Made by a program: the position numbers and the translations under genes
DNA from: Sulfurimicrobium sp963741495
GTDB taxonomy: Bacteria > Pseudomonadota > Gammaproteobacteria > Burkholderiales > Sulfuricellaceae
NCBI GenBank assembly: GCA_963741495.1
Contig: CAVUID010000012.1
Location: 62,001-126,000 of the forward strand
Direction: 5' to 3'
DNA: 64,000 nt
Part shown: positions 16,943-25,580 of the stretch, piece after piece
How the letters are laid out: the number at the start of each line of letters is the position of its first letter
How positions within the stretch are numbered: position 1 is the first letter of the stretch
Notes under the pieces: generated by a model
Database searches by the model: none
What the model was told of the DNA's origin: nothing
What the model saw: only the letters and a program-made list of their open reading frames with translations

Positions 16943-17986
16943 ATGGCCCCGCAACCCTACAAGATCCTCATCGTCGCCCCCTCCTGGGTTGGCGACATGG
17001 TCATGGCACAACCACTGTTCATGCGCCTGCACCAGCTTCACCCGGGTCTGCAACTGGACGTGCTGGCACCGGCCTGGACCCTGCCCTTGCTGGCGCGCAT
17101 GACCGAAGTGCATGAAGCCATAGCCAATCCCTTCGGGCATGGGGAATTCAGGCTGGCCGCCCGCTACCAGTTGGGCAAAGCATTGCGCCAGCGGCAATAC
17201 GACCAGGCCATCGTGCTGCCCAACTCGTGGAAATCCGCACTGGTGCCGTTTTTCGCTGGTATTGCAAAGCGTACCGGCTACCGTGGCGAAATGCGCAGGG
17301 GTTTGCTCAACGACGTGCGCACACTGGACAAGGAAAAGCTGCCGTTGATGGTGGAACGCTTCGTGGCGCTGGCCGACTCGCCTGACACCCCCCTGCCGAA
17401 TCCGATTCCACAGCCGAAACTGAACACGGACGAGCAAACGCGCCGTTCCACACTGAGCAAGCTCGGCCTGAACCCGGAACCCCGGATTGCCGCGCTATGC
17501 GTGGGCGCCGAATACGGCCCGGCCAAACGCTGGCCGGCCGCACATTTTGCCGAACTGGGGAAGCTGCTGCATACACAGGGCTACCAGGTCTGGCTGGTGG
17601 GGTCTGCCAAGGATGGCGAAGCTGGTGCCGAGGCCGCTCGCTTGAGCGAGGGCGCCTGTCTCGATCTGTGCGGCAAAACCAGCCTCAATGAAGCGGTGGA
17701 TCTGCTAGCCTCGGCCAGCGTGATCGTCAGCAACGACTCCGGCCTGATGCATGTCGCCGCCGCGCTGGACAAGCCACTGGTCGCCATTTATGGGTCCAGC
17801 AGCCCCGGTTTTACGCCACCGCTATCACGCAAGGCACATATACTCAGCCTGCAACTGGCGTGCAGCCCCTGCTTCAAGCGCGAATGCCCGCTGGGTCATC
17901 TCGACTGTCTGATGAAACTGACACCACAACGCGTGCAAGCGCAAATCAGCATCGCCGTCAACGAGGAAAACCATGGCACAGGCTAA
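16943..17986 (+). CDS. waaF: ADP-heptose:LPS heptosyltransferase II
   Basis: 347 residues of glycosyltransferase family 9. ILIVAPSWVGDMVMAQPLF at the N-terminus, the WKSALVPFFAG segment and the ADP-heptose site SNDSGLMHVAAALDKPLVAIYG are typical of WaaF. It adds the second heptose to the LPS inner core in the cytoplasm. It starts 22 bases after the radical-SAM gene and overlaps the next gene by 14 bases, so it is probably co-transcribed with both. Confidence 0.93.
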   Translation: MAPQPYKILIVAPSWVGDMVMAQPLFMRLHQLHPGLQLDVLAPAWTLPLLARMTEVHEAIANPFGHGEFRLAARYQLGKALRQRQYDQAIVLPNSWKSALVPFFAGIAKRTGYRGEMRRGLLNDVRTLDKEKLPLMVERFVALADSPDTPLPNPIPQPKLNTDEQTRRSTLSKLGLNPEPRIAALCVGAEYGPAKRWPAAHFAELGKLLHTQGYQVWLVGSAKDGEAGAEAARLSEGACLDLCGKTSLNEAVDLLASASVIVSNDSGLMHVAAALDKPLVAIYGSSSPGFTPPLSRKAHILSLQLACSPCFKRECPLGHLDCLMKLTPQRVQAQISIAVNEENHGTG

Positions 17987-18995
17987 AAATTTCAACCTCG
18001 ACAAAATCGAAATCGCCACCTGGCTGATCACGGCTGTGCTGCTTATCTTTATCGTCTATTCGCGTCTTCTGCCGGCGCTGCTGGCGGGGTTGCTGATGTA
18101 CGAACTGGTCCACCTGCTTGCGGCACGCATCAATCTGCGCCGCTTTGGCGGACGTCCGGCCAAGATTGTTGCCGTTGCCCTGCTGGCCAGCCTGATGGCA
18201 ACCCTGATCACCTTCGCCACCATCGGCCTGATGGCATTCTTCCACAGCGACACCAGCAAGCTCCCAACCCTGCTGCAGAAAATGGCCGTGATCATCGAAG
18301 GTTCGCGCGCCATGCTGCCGGGCTGGCTGGTGGAAAAACTGCCCACCAGTGCCGAAGGAATACAGACCGCCGCAGTGGAACTGCTGCGCACTCATGCCAG
18401 CGAAGTCCAGACCGTAGGCAAGGAGATGGGCCGCACCCTGGTTCATGTGCTGATCGGCTTGATCATCGGCGCCATGATTTCGCTGCGCGAAGTGACGGCA
18501 CAGCACCGCTACGGCCCCCTTTCAGGTGCACTGGCAGAACGGGTCCGACTGCTCGGTGACGCATTCCGCCGCATCGTCTTCGCCCAGGTCAGGATTGCGG
18601 CGCTGAATGCATTTTTCACTGCAATCTATCTGGTCGTGGTGCTACCCATGCTTGGCGTCAACCTGCCCCTGACCAAGACACTGATCATCATCACCTTTCT
18701 TGCCGGCCTGCTGCCTGTGGTCGGCAACCTGATATCCAACTCCGTCATCGTCGTCGTCAGCCTGGGTCACTCGCTACAAATCGCCATTGCTTCCCTGCTG
18801 TTCCTGATCGTGATCCACAAGCTCGAATATTTTCTCAATGCACGCATCATCGGCACCCAGATCCGTTCCCAGGCATGGGAGCTGTTGCTGGCCATGCTGG
18901 CCATGGAAGCAGCGTTCGGCATCATCGGCGTGGTGGCTGCGCCCATTTATTACGCCTACCTGAAAAGCGAACTGGTTCGGAAGAAACTGATCTGA
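17973..18995 (+). CDS. AI-2E family transporter-type membrane protein
   Basis: 340 residues with about seven to eight membrane segments of the UPF0118/AI-2E family, including IVYSRLLPALLAGLLMYELV, ILALIITFLAGLL-like helices and the C-terminal PIYYAYLKSELV. Members have been linked to autoinducer export or Na+/H+ antiport, so the name does not fix the substrate. Its start lies in the last codons of waaF. Confidence 0.85.
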   Translation: MAQAKNFNLDKIEIATWLITAVLLIFIVYSRLLPALLAGLLMYELVHLLAARINLRRFGGRPAKIVAVALLASLMATLITFATIGLMAFFHSDTSKLPTLLQKMAVIIEGSRAMLPGWLVEKLPTSAEGIQTAAVELLRTHASEVQTVGKEMGRTLVHVLIGLIIGAMISLREVTAQHRYGPLSGALAERVRLLGDAFRRIVFAQVRIAALNAFFTAIYLVVVLPMLGVNLPLTKTLIIITFLAGLLPVVGNLISNSVIVVVSLGHSLQIAIASLLFLIVIHKLEYFLNARIIGTQIRSQAWELLLAMLAMEAAFGIIGVVAAPIYYAYLKSELVRKKLI

Positions 18996-19033
18996 CCGGC
19001 GCCTGACCATCAGCTTTTTTCACCATAAATACC

Positions 19034-19062
19034 TTGCCAAACGACAACCCGTCATGGATAAT
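19034..19062 (+). promoter_or_regulatory. Sigma-70 promoter of rpmE
   Basis: TTGCCA (19034-19039), 17-bp spacer, GATAAT (19057-19062), about 60 bases before the rpmE ATG. Confidence 0.6.
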
Positions 19063-19125
19063 TACACGATTTTTCGCGGCCACAATAAAGGCCCTGACCC
19101 AAAGCGACAGGCAAGGATTTGAATC

Positions 19126-19329
19126 ATGAAACCGGATACCCACCCAAACTACAATGAAATCAACGTAACCTGCAGCTGCGGTTTTACTTTTAAAACCCGC
19201 TCCACCATGAGTAAAGACCTGAACGTTGAAGTATGCTCACAATGCCACCCCTTCTACACCGGCAAGCAGAAGACTATTGACACCGCCGGTCGCGTCGAGA
19301 AGTTCCGCCAAAAGTATGGCATGAAATAA
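19126..19329 (+). CDS. rpmE: 50S ribosomal protein bL31, zinc-binding form
   Basis: 67 residues. The C+ form is recognised by TCSCGF and CSQCHPFYTGKQ, whose CxC and CxxC cysteines bind zinc, plus the C-terminal GRVEKFRQKYG. It sits on the large subunit at the bridge to the small subunit. It has its own promoter and terminator, so it is monocistronic. Confidence 0.97.
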   Translation: MKPDTHPNYNEINVTCSCGFTFKTRSTMSKDLNVEVCSQCHPFYTGKQKTIDTAGRVEKFRQKYGMK

Positions 19330-19349
19330 ATTCGCACCTGACTCAGAAT

Positions 19350-19379
19350 AAAGGCAGCCCTGGCTGCCTTTATTTTTTG
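19350..19379 (+). terminator. Terminator of rpmE
   Basis: AAGGCAGCC/GGCTGCCTT stem (19351-19370) followed by TATTTTTTG. Confidence 0.85.
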
Positions 19380-19396
19380 TTGCGCACCCCTTGTAT

Positions 19397-21031
19397 ATGC
19401 CATTTTTCGACCCGCCCCGACATCCACCACACATCCATCTTGGCTGGGTGATCGTACTTTGCGCACTCTGGACCCTGCTAGGGCTAGTGGGTCACGACCC
19501 ATGGAAGTCCGATGAAGCCTACAACTTCGGGCTCGTCTATTCGATTCTGCAAGGCAGTGACTGGGTCATCCCCAGACTGGCTGGCGAGCCTTTCATGGAA
19601 AAACCACCGCTCTATTACCTCACCTCCGCCGCACTTGCCAAACTGTTTTCCGGCTGGCTGCCACTTCATGACGGCGCCCGCCTCGCCAGCGGATTGTATA
19701 TGGGTCTAGCCCTGATCTTCACTGGGATGACCGCGCGTGAGCTATGGGGCAGAGGCTATGGCCGCATTTCCGTTCTGATCATGATTGCCTGTCTCGGTCT
19801 GGTGGTGCGCACCCATCAGATCATTACCGATACGGCATTGCTAGCGGGTGTTGCGCTTGCCCTTTACGGCCTGGCCCTGGCCCCGCGCCGCCCGGTCATC
19901 GCAGGCATCATCATCGGCAGCGGCATGGGCATCGGCTTCATGTCAAAGGGCCTGTTCGAGCCCGGCGTCATCGCCATCACCGCGCTGATCCTGCCTCTGC
20001 TGTCTCAAACCTGGCGCAGCCGCGGTTATGCACTTTGCCTGGCCATCACGTTCATTGCCGCCCTGCCCTGGCTTACCATCTGGCCGCTCCTGCTTTACCA
20101 GCGTGCGCCTGAATTATTCTCGGAGTGGCTGTGGGCCAACAATCTGAACCTGCTGACCAGCACCACACCCCTTTTCGCCAGCGACGAACCGGGTTACTAC
20201 TTCACCATCCTGCTCTGGTTCGCCTGGCCCGCACTGCCCCTGGCACTCTGGACCTTGTGGCGCCACAACTGGAAAGATGGATTCATCCCTGCCATTGCCC
20301 TGCCGCTCACCGCCTTCCTGGTGATTCTGCTTGTATTGAGCACAGCCGGCATGACACAAGATGTATACGCCCTGCCGCTATTGCCACCATTGGCGATCCT
20401 GGCCGCTACAGCCGTCAACTCCTTGCGCCGAGGCGCGGCAAATTCACTGGACTGGTTCAGCGTCATGACTTTCAGCCTGTTCGCCGGCTTATTGTGGCTA
20501 GGGTGGGTTGCCACCCTGACCGGACACCCGGTCGAAGTCGCCCACTGGTTTGACAAGCGCCAGCCCGGCTATATCGTACATTTCAATGGTCTGGCATTAT
20601 TTTTGTCCATAGCGCTCAGCGCCACATGGCTTGCCGTCATAGCCCGCATGAAACGCGGCGCACTGCGCGGGATCGTCAATTCCGCCCTGGGGATCACCAT
20701 GGTGTGGGGACTGCTCGCCACAATCTGGCTGCCCTGGCTCGACGCAGACAAAAGTTATCGCGCCGTTTTCACCTCCTTGCAGAGCAACCTGCCACCAAAT
20801 TTCAACTGCATCAGCAGCAAACAACTCGGCGAGCCTCAACGCGCACTGCTGCATTATTTTGCCGGGACCATCACTCTGCGCGAAGAAATTGATGACAACC
20901 ACTGCGAGCTGAAACTTGTTCAAAGTGGCACCAATTTACTGGAGCAACCTGGCCCGGGATGGAAGTTAATCTGGCAGGGACACCGTCATGGGAATAACCC
21001 GGAACTCTATTCCTTATTTTATAAGCGCTAA
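19397..21031 (+). CDS. ArnT-like glycosyltransferase (PMT/GT39-type)
   Basis: 544 residues with about 11-12 membrane helices. The first periplasmic loop has the family pattern HDPWKSDEAYNFGLVYSIL (acidic catalytic pair), and EPFMEKPPLYYLTSAALAKL follows; both are diagnostic of lipid-linked sugar transferases such as ArnT. It probably transfers a sugar, perhaps aminoarabinose, from undecaprenyl phosphate to lipid A or a protein in the periplasm. No other arn genes are nearby, so the substrate is open. ATG 19397 is used, with no clear ribosome site; a TTG lies at 19391. Confidence 0.82.
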   Translation: MPFFDPPRHPPHIHLGWVIVLCALWTLLGLVGHDPWKSDEAYNFGLVYSILQGSDWVIPRLAGEPFMEKPPLYYLTSAALAKLFSGWLPLHDGARLASGLYMGLALIFTGMTARELWGRGYGRISVLIMIACLGLVVRTHQIITDTALLAGVALALYGLALAPRRPVIAGIIIGSGMGIGFMSKGLFEPGVIAITALILPLLSQTWRSRGYALCLAITFIAALPWLTIWPLLLYQRAPELFSEWLWANNLNLLTSTTPLFASDEPGYYFTILLWFAWPALPLALWTLWRHNWKDGFIPAIALPLTAFLVILLVLSTAGMTQDVYALPLLPPLAILAATAVNSLRRGAANSLDWFSVMTFSLFAGLLWLGWVATLTGHPVEVAHWFDKRQPGYIVHFNGLALFLSIALSATWLAVIARMKRGALRGIVNSALGITMVWGLLATIWLPWLDADKSYRAVFTSLQSNLPPNFNCISSKQLGEPQRALLHYFAGTITLREEIDDNHCELKLVQSGTNLLEQPGPGWKLIWQGHRHGNNPELYSLFYKR

Positions 21032-21146
21032 CCACTTATAAACTTGAATTTTTTTGCCTTTTATGTCCTAATGGCAGTATACGAATTGTATTCATTCTAA
21101 AAGCATTCAAAAAATACCGATTTAAATAATTCTTAAGGAAAAAACC

Positions 21147-21833
21147 ATGAAAAATATCCAAATCGCAAAAATCACCATGAGCCTGGTTCTGGGCTTGGCT
21201 GTCTCTGGTGCCGCCTTTGCCCACTCGGTGGAAAAAGAAGGCTACCTGATCGACACCCGTGGCAACGTAGTAAAAAACAACTTCAACGAATGCTGGAAAA
21301 CCGGTTACTGGACCCCCGCAATGGCGATTGCCGAGTGCGACCCTGACCTGGCCAAGAAAGAACAGAAAGTAGCGCCAGCTGCAGCAGCGGCTGCGGCAGT
21401 GGCAGCAGCTGGCCCGGAAAAGCCAGCCTTCGACAAGATCACCCTGCAAGCCGAAACCCTGTTTGATTTTGACAAAGCCGTGGTTCGTGCTGATGGCAAG
21501 CAGAAGCTGAATGACGAAGTAGTCGGCAAAATGAAAGAGTATCCGCAAGTTGAAGTGGTTCTGGTAACTGGTCATGCTGATCGCATCGGCAAGGATTCAT
21601 ACAACCAGAAACTGTCCGAGCGCCGTGCTGTAGCGGTCAAGGAATACCTGGTAAGCCAGGGGATTGATGCTGGCCGTATCGAAACTGCCGCCAAAGGTGA
21701 AGCCGAGCCGGTTGTGGCTTGCAGCGACGTCAAAGGCAAAGAAAGCGGCAAGAACAAGAAACTGGTCGAATGCCTGCAACCCAACCGTCGCGTAATGGTT
21801 GAAGTTAAAGTACAGAAGCCAACTCAGAAATAA
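21147..21833 (+). CDS. ompA: OmpA-family outer-membrane/peptidoglycan-binding protein
   Basis: 228 residues. Signal peptide 1-25 (SGAAFA-HS), a short N-terminal part with two Cys (NECWKTGYW and IAECDPDL), an Ala-rich linker (~75-92), and a C-terminal OmpA domain with LFDFDKAVVRADG, VTGHADRIGKDSYN and LSERRAVAVKEYLVSQGI, whose Asp and Arg bind diaminopimelate. The beta-barrel of E. coli OmpA is missing, as in many betaproteobacterial homologues. It precedes mtaD-ubiG-gph, with a terminator between. Confidence 0.92.
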   Translation: MKNIQIAKITMSLVLGLAVSGAAFAHSVEKEGYLIDTRGNVVKNNFNECWKTGYWTPAMAIAECDPDLAKKEQKVAPAAAAAAAVAAAGPEKPAFDKITLQAETLFDFDKAVVRADGKQKLNDEVVGKMKEYPQVEVVLVTGHADRIGKDSYNQKLSERRAVAVKEYLVSQGIDAGRIETAAKGEAEPVVACSDVKGKESGKNKKLVECLQPNRRVMVEVKVQKPTQK

Positions 21834-21849
21834 TTGGGTTGACCTCCTG

Positions 21850-21878
21850 AAAAGCCCCGCCTGTGCGGGGCTTTTTTC
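21850..21878 (+). terminator. Terminator of ompA
   Basis: AAAAGCCCCGC/GCGGGGCTTTT stem with loop CTGT, followed by TT. The next gene begins 16 bases later. Confidence 0.9.
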
Positions 21879-21893
21879 TTGGTCAGGATAAAA

Positions 21894-23216
21894 ATGCAAC
21901 AAGCCGACACCATTATTGACGCACGCTGGGTGGTACCCATCAGGCCGGCGCACCAAGCCCTGAGCCACCATAGTGTGGTGATCCGCGCAGGGAATATTGC
22001 CGCAATTCTGCCCACAGCCGAAGCCCATGCGCAATTTTCTGCCAATCACACTGTCGCGCTGGGAGAGCACGCCCTCATTCCCGGGTTGATCAATCTTCAC
22101 ACGCATGCAGCCATGAACCTGATGCGCGGCCTGGCCGACGATCTGCCTTTGATGGAATGGCTGCAGCAACATATCTGGCCAGCTGAAAATCACCACGTCT
22201 CGGCGCAATTCGTGCATGACGGAACGCTTCTGGCTTGTGCTGAAATGCTGCGCGGTGGCATCACCTGCTTCAACGACATGTATTTCTTTCCAGACGCTGC
22301 GGCCGAAGCCGTCATCCAATCCGGAATGAGGGCAACTATTGGCCTGATCACGCTGGACTTCCCCACCGCTTATGCAAGCGACGCAGACACCTACCTGCAC
22401 AAGGGCATGGCCATCCGTGACCAGTTTTCGTCGGAACCGCTGCTCTCATTTTCACTTGCTCCGCATGCGCCTTATACCGTCAGTGATAAAACACTGAGCA
22501 AAGTGCTGACCTATGCCGAGCAACTGGATTTGCCGATTCACATTCATCTCCACGAAACGGACGATGAAATCCAGCAGAGCCTGAAACAGCACCACCTCAG
22601 ACCACTGCAACGCCTGGAAAACCTGGGCTTGCTGGCACCCAACCTGATTGCGGTGCATGCTGTCCATTTGCAACCGGGTGAAATGGAAACGCTTGCCCGC
22701 CAGGGCTGTCATATCGCCCACTGTCCCACTTCCAATCTCAAACTGGCAAGTGGCATCGCTCCAGTCAGTGCCATGATGGAACAGGGCATCAACGTTGGCC
22801 TTGGCAGCGACGGCGCCGCCAGCAACAACCGGCTCGACATGTTTCAGGAAATGCGCATGGCCGCCTTGCTTGCCAAAGGAGTGAGTGGCAAGGCGGATTG
22901 CCTGTCTGCGTTTGATGCCCTGCAAATGGCCACACTCAACGGAGCCCGCGCTCTGGGGCTGGAGCACCGGACAGGCTCGATTGAACCCGGCAAGGCTGCT
23001 GACATGGCCGCTATCAGGCTCGATAATCTGGAGACCATGCCATGTTATGATGTGATCTCACATTTGGTATACGCGGCTGGCCGTGAGCATGTTACTCATG
23101 TTTGGGTAAACGGCGCGCCCGTCGTAGAAAACAGCAACCTGCGCACACTCTCGCAGCAGCATTTGTCTGCGCAAGCCGCGCTCTGGCAGGAAAGAATAGG
23201 CAAGAAACATGATTGA
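21894..23216 (+). CDS. mtaD: TRZ/ATZ-family amidohydrolase (MTA/SAH deaminase-like)
   Basis: 440 residues. The metal motif HTHAAMNLMRG, the later metal His residues in IHIHLHETDDE and VHAVHLQ, and the catalytic GSDGAASNNRLDMF are those of 5'-methylthioadenosine/S-adenosylhomocysteine deaminases. It probably removes the 6-amino group of MTA/SAH, fitting its place before the SAM-dependent UbiG (gene overlap 8 bases). The exact substrate within the family is not certain. ATG 21894 follows AGGA; a TTG lies 15 bases upstream. Confidence 0.85.
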   Translation: MQQADTIIDARWVVPIRPAHQALSHHSVVIRAGNIAAILPTAEAHAQFSANHTVALGEHALIPGLINLHTHAAMNLMRGLADDLPLMEWLQQHIWPAENHHVSAQFVHDGTLLACAEMLRGGITCFNDMYFFPDAAAEAVIQSGMRATIGLITLDFPTAYASDADTYLHKGMAIRDQFSSEPLLSFSLAPHAPYTVSDKTLSKVLTYAEQLDLPIHIHLHETDDEIQQSLKQHHLRPLQRLENLGLLAPNLIAVHAVHLQPGEMETLARQGCHIAHCPTSNLKLASGIAPVSAMMEQGINVGLGSDGAASNNRLDMFQEMRMAALLAKGVSGKADCLSAFDALQMATLNGARALGLEHRTGSIEPGKAADMAAIRLDNLETMPCYDVISHLVYAAGREHVTHVWVNGAPVVENSNLRTLSQQHLSAQAALWQERIGKKHD

Positions 23217-23928
23217 CTCATCCACAACCCAAAACGCCGATCATCAGGAACTCGACAAATTCAGCCAGCTTGCTCACCGCTGGTGGGATCCCAATAGCGA
23301 ATTCAAGCCGCTGCACGACATCAACCCACTACGCCTTGAGTATATTGACAGCCTTGCCGGCCTGGCAGGAAAGCAGGTGCTGGACGTCGGCTGCGGCGGC
23401 GGGATTCTCTCGGAAAGCATGGCGGCGCGTGGCGCCAGCGTAACAGGCATCGATCTGGGCGAAAAAGCGCTCAAGGTGGCGAAACTGCACCTGCTGGAGA
23501 GCGGCCAGAAAGTCGATTATCGCCTGATTGCAGTCGAAGAACTGGCGCAACAAGCACCCGGCAGTTTCGACGTGATCACCTGCATGGAAATGCTGGAACA
23601 CGTACCCGATCCACTAAGCGTCGTCAAATCCTGCGCTCAACTGGTCAAGCCTGGCGGTTATGTATTCTTTTCCACCCTCAATCGCAATCTCAAGTCTTAC
23701 CTGTTCGCGGTGATTGGTGCCGAATATGTACTCAACATGCTGCCGCGCGGCACTCACGACTATGCCAAATTCATCAAACCATCCGAATTGGCACGGCATT
23801 GCCGCATTGCCGCATTGGCAGTCGACCAGATAACCGGCATGAGCTACAACCCGCTATCGAAGGTCTACTCACTCGGCGACGACACGAGCATCAACTACCT
23901 GATGGCCTGCCACCGCGAAACAGAGTAA
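23209..23928 (+). CDS. ubiG: Ubiquinone biosynthesis O-methyltransferase
   Basis: 239 residues of class I SAM methyltransferase. The SAM motif VLDVGCGGGILSESMA is at ~57, and the family-specific parts are AHRWWDPNSEFKPLHDINPLRL and PRGTHDYAKFIKPSEL. It methylates the two hydroxyls of ubiquinone intermediates at the inner membrane. It overlaps mtaD by 8 bases and precedes gph by 13. Confidence 0.96.
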   Translation: MIDSSTTQNADHQELDKFSQLAHRWWDPNSEFKPLHDINPLRLEYIDSLAGLAGKQVLDVGCGGGILSESMAARGASVTGIDLGEKALKVAKLHLLESGQKVDYRLIAVEELAQQAPGSFDVITCMEMLEHVPDPLSVVKSCAQLVKPGGYVFFSTLNRNLKSYLFAVIGAEYVLNMLPRGTHDYAKFIKPSELARHCRIAALAVDQITGMSYNPLSKVYSLGDDTSINYLMACHRETE

Positions 23929-23941
23929 CAAAAGCAACCCG

Positions 23942-24589
23942 ATGATCAAGGCAGTCTTGTTTGACCTCGACGGCACACTCGCCGACACGGCACTGGACTT
24001 GGGTTTTGCACTCAATGAACAGCGCAGGAGGCATGGCCTGCCGCCACTCCCTCACGAACAAATCCGGCCCTATGCCTCCCACGGCACGGTTGGCCTGCTT
24101 GAGGCAGGCTTTGGCCTGAGCCCGGAAGATCAGAGCTTCGCCAGTATGAAGGCAGAGTACCTGGATCTCTACACGGCCAATCTGTGCCGCCTCACCTGCC
24201 TGTTCGAAGGCATGGCAGAAACACTGGACGCAATCGAACACAAAGGCATTCCATGGGGCGTCGTCACCAACAAGCCCGCTCGCTTCACCACCCCCCTCAT
24301 GACAGCCCTGGGTTTGAGTGAACGCGCAGCCAGCATTATCAGCGGCGACACCTGCGCGCACCCCAAACCACATCCGGAACCGATGCTCTGCGCCAGTCGT
24401 GAAGTTGCTGTGGCGCCTCAGCAATGCGCCTACGTAGGCGATGCAGAGCGCGACATGGAAGCCGCCATCGCGGCCGGCATGTTCCCCATCGTCGCTCGTT
24501 ATGGTTATCTCGGCGCGGCAGACCATCCGGATCGGTGGGGCGCGCAAGGCTCCATCGAGCACCCTGCGGAACTATTGCGCTTTCTGTAA
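23942..24589 (+). CDS. gph: HAD-family phosphatase, Gph/MupP type
   Basis: 215 residues. HAD motif I FDLDGTLADTA (nucleophile Asp near residue 8), motif II VTNKPARF and motif III/IV KPHPEP...YVGDAERDM are all intact. Neighbours usually annotate this ubiG-linked gene as phosphoglycolate phosphatase. Several stretches (IPWGVVTNKPARFTTPLM, RWGAQGSIEHPAEL) look closer to MupP, the MurNAc-6-phosphate phosphatase of peptidoglycan recycling, which also follows ubiG in Pseudomonas. Activity is therefore uncertain between the two. Confidence 0.87.
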   Translation: MIKAVLFDLDGTLADTALDLGFALNEQRRRHGLPPLPHEQIRPYASHGTVGLLEAGFGLSPEDQSFASMKAEYLDLYTANLCRLTCLFEGMAETLDAIEHKGIPWGVVTNKPARFTTPLMTALGLSERAASIISGDTCAHPKPHPEPMLCASREVAVAPQQCAYVGDAERDMEAAIAAGMFPIVARYGYLGAADHPDRWGAQGSIEHPAELLRFL

Positions 24590-24596
24590 CGGCCCT

Positions 24597-24607
24597 TGTG
24601 ATAAAAT
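24597..24607 (+). promoter_or_regulatory. Possible extended -10 promoter of ssrA
   Basis: TTGTGATAAAAT just after the gph stop has the TG extension and a good -10, about 50 bases before the mature tmRNA end. That would leave a precursor leader to be processed. The -35 is weak. Confidence 0.4.
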
Positions 24608-24656
24608 CAGGCCTCACGTTGAACTAACTCAGCCAGAGTGAGTCAATGTATAGCAT

Positions 24657-25016
24657 GGGGGCGACCCGGTTTCGACGTGGGTTGCAAAGCAGCGTAGGGC
24701 ATACCGAGGACCAGTTCCCTCGTTAATCTACTGGAAAAAACTAGTCGCAAACGACGAAAACTTCGCTGTAGCCGCTTAAGGCTTAGCCTCTGCAACGGTT
24801 CTCTCATGGGCCGTGTCAGGCAACTGACAGCAGAGTCATTCACATGAGATCGCGGCGGTTCGGGTTACTTGGACCGTTGCTAAATTAAGGTAACTCGCCC
24901 AAGTCCAGCCTGTCCGGTTGGCGTGACAAGGGTTAAAACCAAATAATCGGACTAAGTATGTAGAACTGCCTGTAGAGGGCTTGCGGACGCGGGTTCGATT
25001 CCCGCCGCCTCCACCA
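24657..25016 (+). ncRNA. ssrA: tmRNA (ssrA)
   Basis: A 360-base transfer-messenger RNA that rescues stalled ribosomes. The 5' GGGGGCG pairs with the 3' CGCCTCC before ACCA, and the tRNA-like T-loop GGTTCGATTCC is at 24992-25002. The tag reading frame begins at 24747 and ends with TAA at 24777-24779, encoding ANDENFAVAA; with the charged Ala the tag is AANDENFAVAA. Pseudoknot-forming segments follow. The 3' end is the target of the adjacent insertion. Confidence 0.97.
24982..25002 (+). repeat. Left attachment-type direct repeat within ssrA 3' end
   Basis: A 21-bp segment of the tmRNA T-arm region is repeated identically at 26873-26893 in the same orientation. This is the signature of site-specific integration into ssrA. 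Confidence 0.8.
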
Positions 25017-25022
25017 ATATTG

Positions 25023-25054
25023 AAACCCCAACCGTTCTCGGTTGGGGTTTTTTC
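25023..25054 (+). terminator. Terminator of ssrA
   Basis: AAACCCCAACCG/CGGTTGGGGTTT stem with a 4-base loop and a run of six T, 6 bases after the tmRNA CCA. Confidence 0.92.
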
Positions 25055-25192
25055 TTGCCTGATCGCGCCAGTTCCCGCGTACTCGTGCGGGTTCCTGCGA
25101 ACGCCTGCGAACTTCGCCAACCGCCTGAATTGGCCGTTCCGGGCCACATTGGGTGTGAATGGGTGTCCATTCGAAATCGAGGGCCGCCGTTA

Positions 25193-25308
25193 TTTCCCGA
25201 TCGGGAAACAAAAGGCTGAGTCATGCCCTAACCACACTGAGCATTCCCGATCGGGATATATAGCTTGCGCAGAGGCCAATTGCGGTTGATAATTTCCCGA
25301 ACGGGAAA
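25193..25308 (+). promoter_or_regulatory. Three hipBA operators spaced exactly 50 bp apart
   Basis: Operator 1 is TTTCCCGATCGGGAAA (25193-25208, perfect palindrome). Operator 2 is ATTCCCGATCGGGATA (25243-25258). Operator 3 is TTTCCCGAACGGGAAA (25293-25308). Their centres are at 25200.5, 25250.5 and 25300.5. Operator 3 ends 11 bases before the hipB ATG and overlaps the translation start region. HipB family proteins repress by binding several such palindromes. The remaining part of 25055-25192 shows no gene. Confidence 0.82.
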
Positions 25309-25319
25309 CTGAGCAAGCC

Positions 25320-25580
25320 ATGACATCCATACGATCACCTCAACAACTCGGCGATGCACTGCGCGCTGCTCGCAAGCAACTCGGGCTGACACAGCCCCAA
25401 CTGGCGCTGGCGGCAGGGGTGGGTGTGCGATTCATTGTCGACCTTGAAGCAGGCAAGCCCACCTTGCGACTGGAAAACGTGCTGCGGGTCATTGATGCCC
25501 TGGGTGGAGAGGTCCACTTGAGCGGATTGCCATCCGTTGCAACCGACGATCAACGTGAGGGTGGCGACCATGGCGCATGA
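25320..25580 (+). CDS. hipB: HipB antitoxin of the ssrA island
   Basis: An 86-residue XRE-type HTH protein: LGDALRAARKQLGLTQPQLA, then AGVGVRFIVDLEAGKPTLRLENVLRVIDALGGEV, closely following the HipB pattern. It should bind and neutralise HipA and, with it, repress the operon through the three upstream palindromes. It overlaps hipA by 11 bases. It is clearly distinct from the hipB at 0.8 kb. Confidence 0.92.
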   Translation: MTSIRSPQQLGDALRAARKQLGLTQPQLALAAGVGVRFIVDLEAGKPTLRLENVLRVIDALGGEVHLSGLPSVATDDQREGGDHGA

